This document shows positions 6,062-6,553 of a stretch of DNA of 6,553 nt, piece after piece (position 1 is the stretch's first letter; every line of letters starts with the position of its first letter). The notes below the pieces were generated by a model. The model searched no databases, had not been told where the DNA came from, and worked only from the letters and a program-made list of their open reading frames with translations. The translations under genes were made by a program, and so were the position numbers. The DNA is from Bacteroidota bacterium (GTDB lineage: Bacteria > Bacteroidota > Bacteroidia > Bacteroidales > CAJPTX01), in contig PDRH01000012.1 of assembly GCA_002748015.1 (NCBI GenBank), positions 1 to 6,553 of the forward strand, given 5' to 3'.

Positions 6062-6136
6062 CGGGGTATAGCGCAGTCCGGTTAGCGCATCTGCTTTGGG
6101 AGCAGAGGGTCGCAGGTTCGAATCCTGCTACCCCGA
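6062..6136 (+). tRNA. tRNA-Pro (anticodon UGG)
   Basis: The acceptor stem CGGGGTA (6062-6068) pairs with TACCCCG (6129-6135), followed by discriminator A at 6136. The anticodon stem TCTGC (6090-6094)/GCAGA (6102-6106) carries loop TTTGGGA with anticodon TGG at 6097-6099. The T arm is GCAGG-TTCGAAT-CCTGC. It is 75 bases long with a short variable loop, and CCA is not encoded. It lies 12 bases after tRNA-Ser with no promoter between, so both are probably made as one transcript. Confidence 0.97.
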
Positions 6137-6176
6137 CGCAGAAGGGCCAGGGAGTGCCGAGGTCCGCAATGCTACT

Positions 6177-6221
6177 AGGAACGAGGAAGAGGGCTAGCCC
6201 CGCTATCCGAGTTCCTTTTTT
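6177..6221 (+). terminator. Rho-independent terminator after the tRNA pair
   Basis: AGGAAC (6177-6182) pairs with GTTCCT (6211-6216). Two G-A mismatches (6183-6210 and 6184-6209) follow, then GGA (6185-6187)/TCC (6206-6208). The tip can form GGG-CTAG-CCC (6191-6200). Six T residues (6216-6221) sit at the 3' end; the first of them is also the last stem base. It lies 40 bases after tRNA-Pro and 38 bases before the next gene. Confidence 0.7.
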
Positions 6222-6258
6222 CGTATTCACTCGCTACGTACGCAAGATTTACCGAGAT

Positions 6259-6553
6259 ATGAACACCGTCAAGCCACTACCCTTTGCCTTCCTCGTGCTG
6301 GCCGCTGCAAGCCTCCTCGAGCTGGCCTGCGTCCCCGCCCGTGAGCATCGAAAGCTAGACCAGAAGTACGAGCAGCTAAGGGGGCATGCCGATAGCCTTC
6401 GTCGGCAGAATGACACCCTTTCGATAAGGGTGCGGGAGTCCGAGAGCATTCAGGCCAGCCAGCGCGAAAGGCTCGACTCGCTTATGGCTGATAGCCTCCG
6501 TAGCAGCGCCGAGCTACATCGTCTGCAGGAGGCGCTAGTCAGCTCGCGCCGCG
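6259..6553 (+). CDS. Coiled-coil probable envelope lipoprotein, OmpA-family-like N-terminus (3' end outside window)
   Basis: The ATG at 6259 opens a frame that stays open to the right edge, giving 98 complete codons. Residues 1-24 look like a signal peptide: a Lys at position 5, a hydrophobic run (FAFLVLAAASLL), then ELAC with Cys24 as a possible lipidation site. Glu at -3 from the cysteine is unusual for a lipobox, so lipidation is uncertain. From residue 25 the chain is polar and helical with heptad-like leucines (REHRKLDQKYEQLRGHADSL; RERLDSLMADSLRSSAEL), a coiled coil. This layout of signal, Cys, then KLxxxYEQL-type coiled coil is common in Bacteroidota OmpA-family lipoproteins that end in a peptidoglycan-binding domain, but that domain would lie outside the window. 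No strong promoter was found in front of it. Confidence 0.75.
   Translation, partial: MNTVKPLPFAFLVLAAASLLELACVPAREHRKLDQKYEQLRGHADSLRRQNDTLSIRVRESESIQASQRERLDSLMADSLRSSAELHRLQEALVSSRR

Noticed and set aside
1..6553. Insertion sequence, prophage, CRISPR array or defence system
   Set aside because: There is no transposase, integrase, direct-repeat array or nuclease/helicase gene. The only nuclease is a standard RNase HI, and the tRNAs show no duplicated 3' end that would mark an integration site.

Overview
The window looks like chromosomal DNA of a Bacteroidota member, most likely Bacteroidales and perhaps close to Porphyromonas. Three things point there. The promoter-like sites have the form TTTG-N20-TAnnTTTG. 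The TonB protein is of the Bacteroidota type, with a Gly-rich linker followed by a SLGGR...LPRPEY C-terminal domain. The RNase H has a viroplasmin-like N-terminal domain and ends in WGEIPADYGRK. The genus is an inference, and base composition is moderately GC-rich.

Layout. Bases 1-936 hold the 3' part of a plus-strand gene for an extremely charged, helical Lys/Glu/Arg protein; its frame is open at the left edge. After about 200 non-coding bases carrying a possible terminator hairpin and a good -7 promoter element comes a tight plus-strand cluster: exbB-like (1137-1823), exbD-like (1838-2236), tonB-like (2315-3205), RNase HI (3215-3850) and a LolC/LolE-type ABC permease (3850-5139). The last two overlap by one base. 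The first three genes make up a complete proton-motive-force transducer: the ExbB/ExbD motor in the inner membrane and a TonB arm that reaches the outer membrane. Co-transcription with RNase H and the permease is inferred from spacing.

Bases 5140-5300 carry two hairpins that may end the operon. A convergent minus-strand hypothetical gene follows (5301-5648). Between it and the tRNAs lies a compact inverted repeat that can fold into a long stem, an inner stem and a possible pseudoknot (5747-5830). Next is a textbook Bacteroidota promoter (5893-5924), tRNA-Ser(GCU), tRNA-Pro(UGG) and a terminator (6177-6221). From 6259 to the right edge runs the 5' part of a gene for a coiled-coil, probably lipoprotein, envelope protein resembling the N-termini of OmpA-family lipoproteins.

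Most of the window is ordinary housekeeping and envelope biology. No mobile element, CRISPR array or defence system is visible. The parts least explained are the folded element at 5747-5830 and the Lys/Glu/Arg helix protein with its internal duplication.
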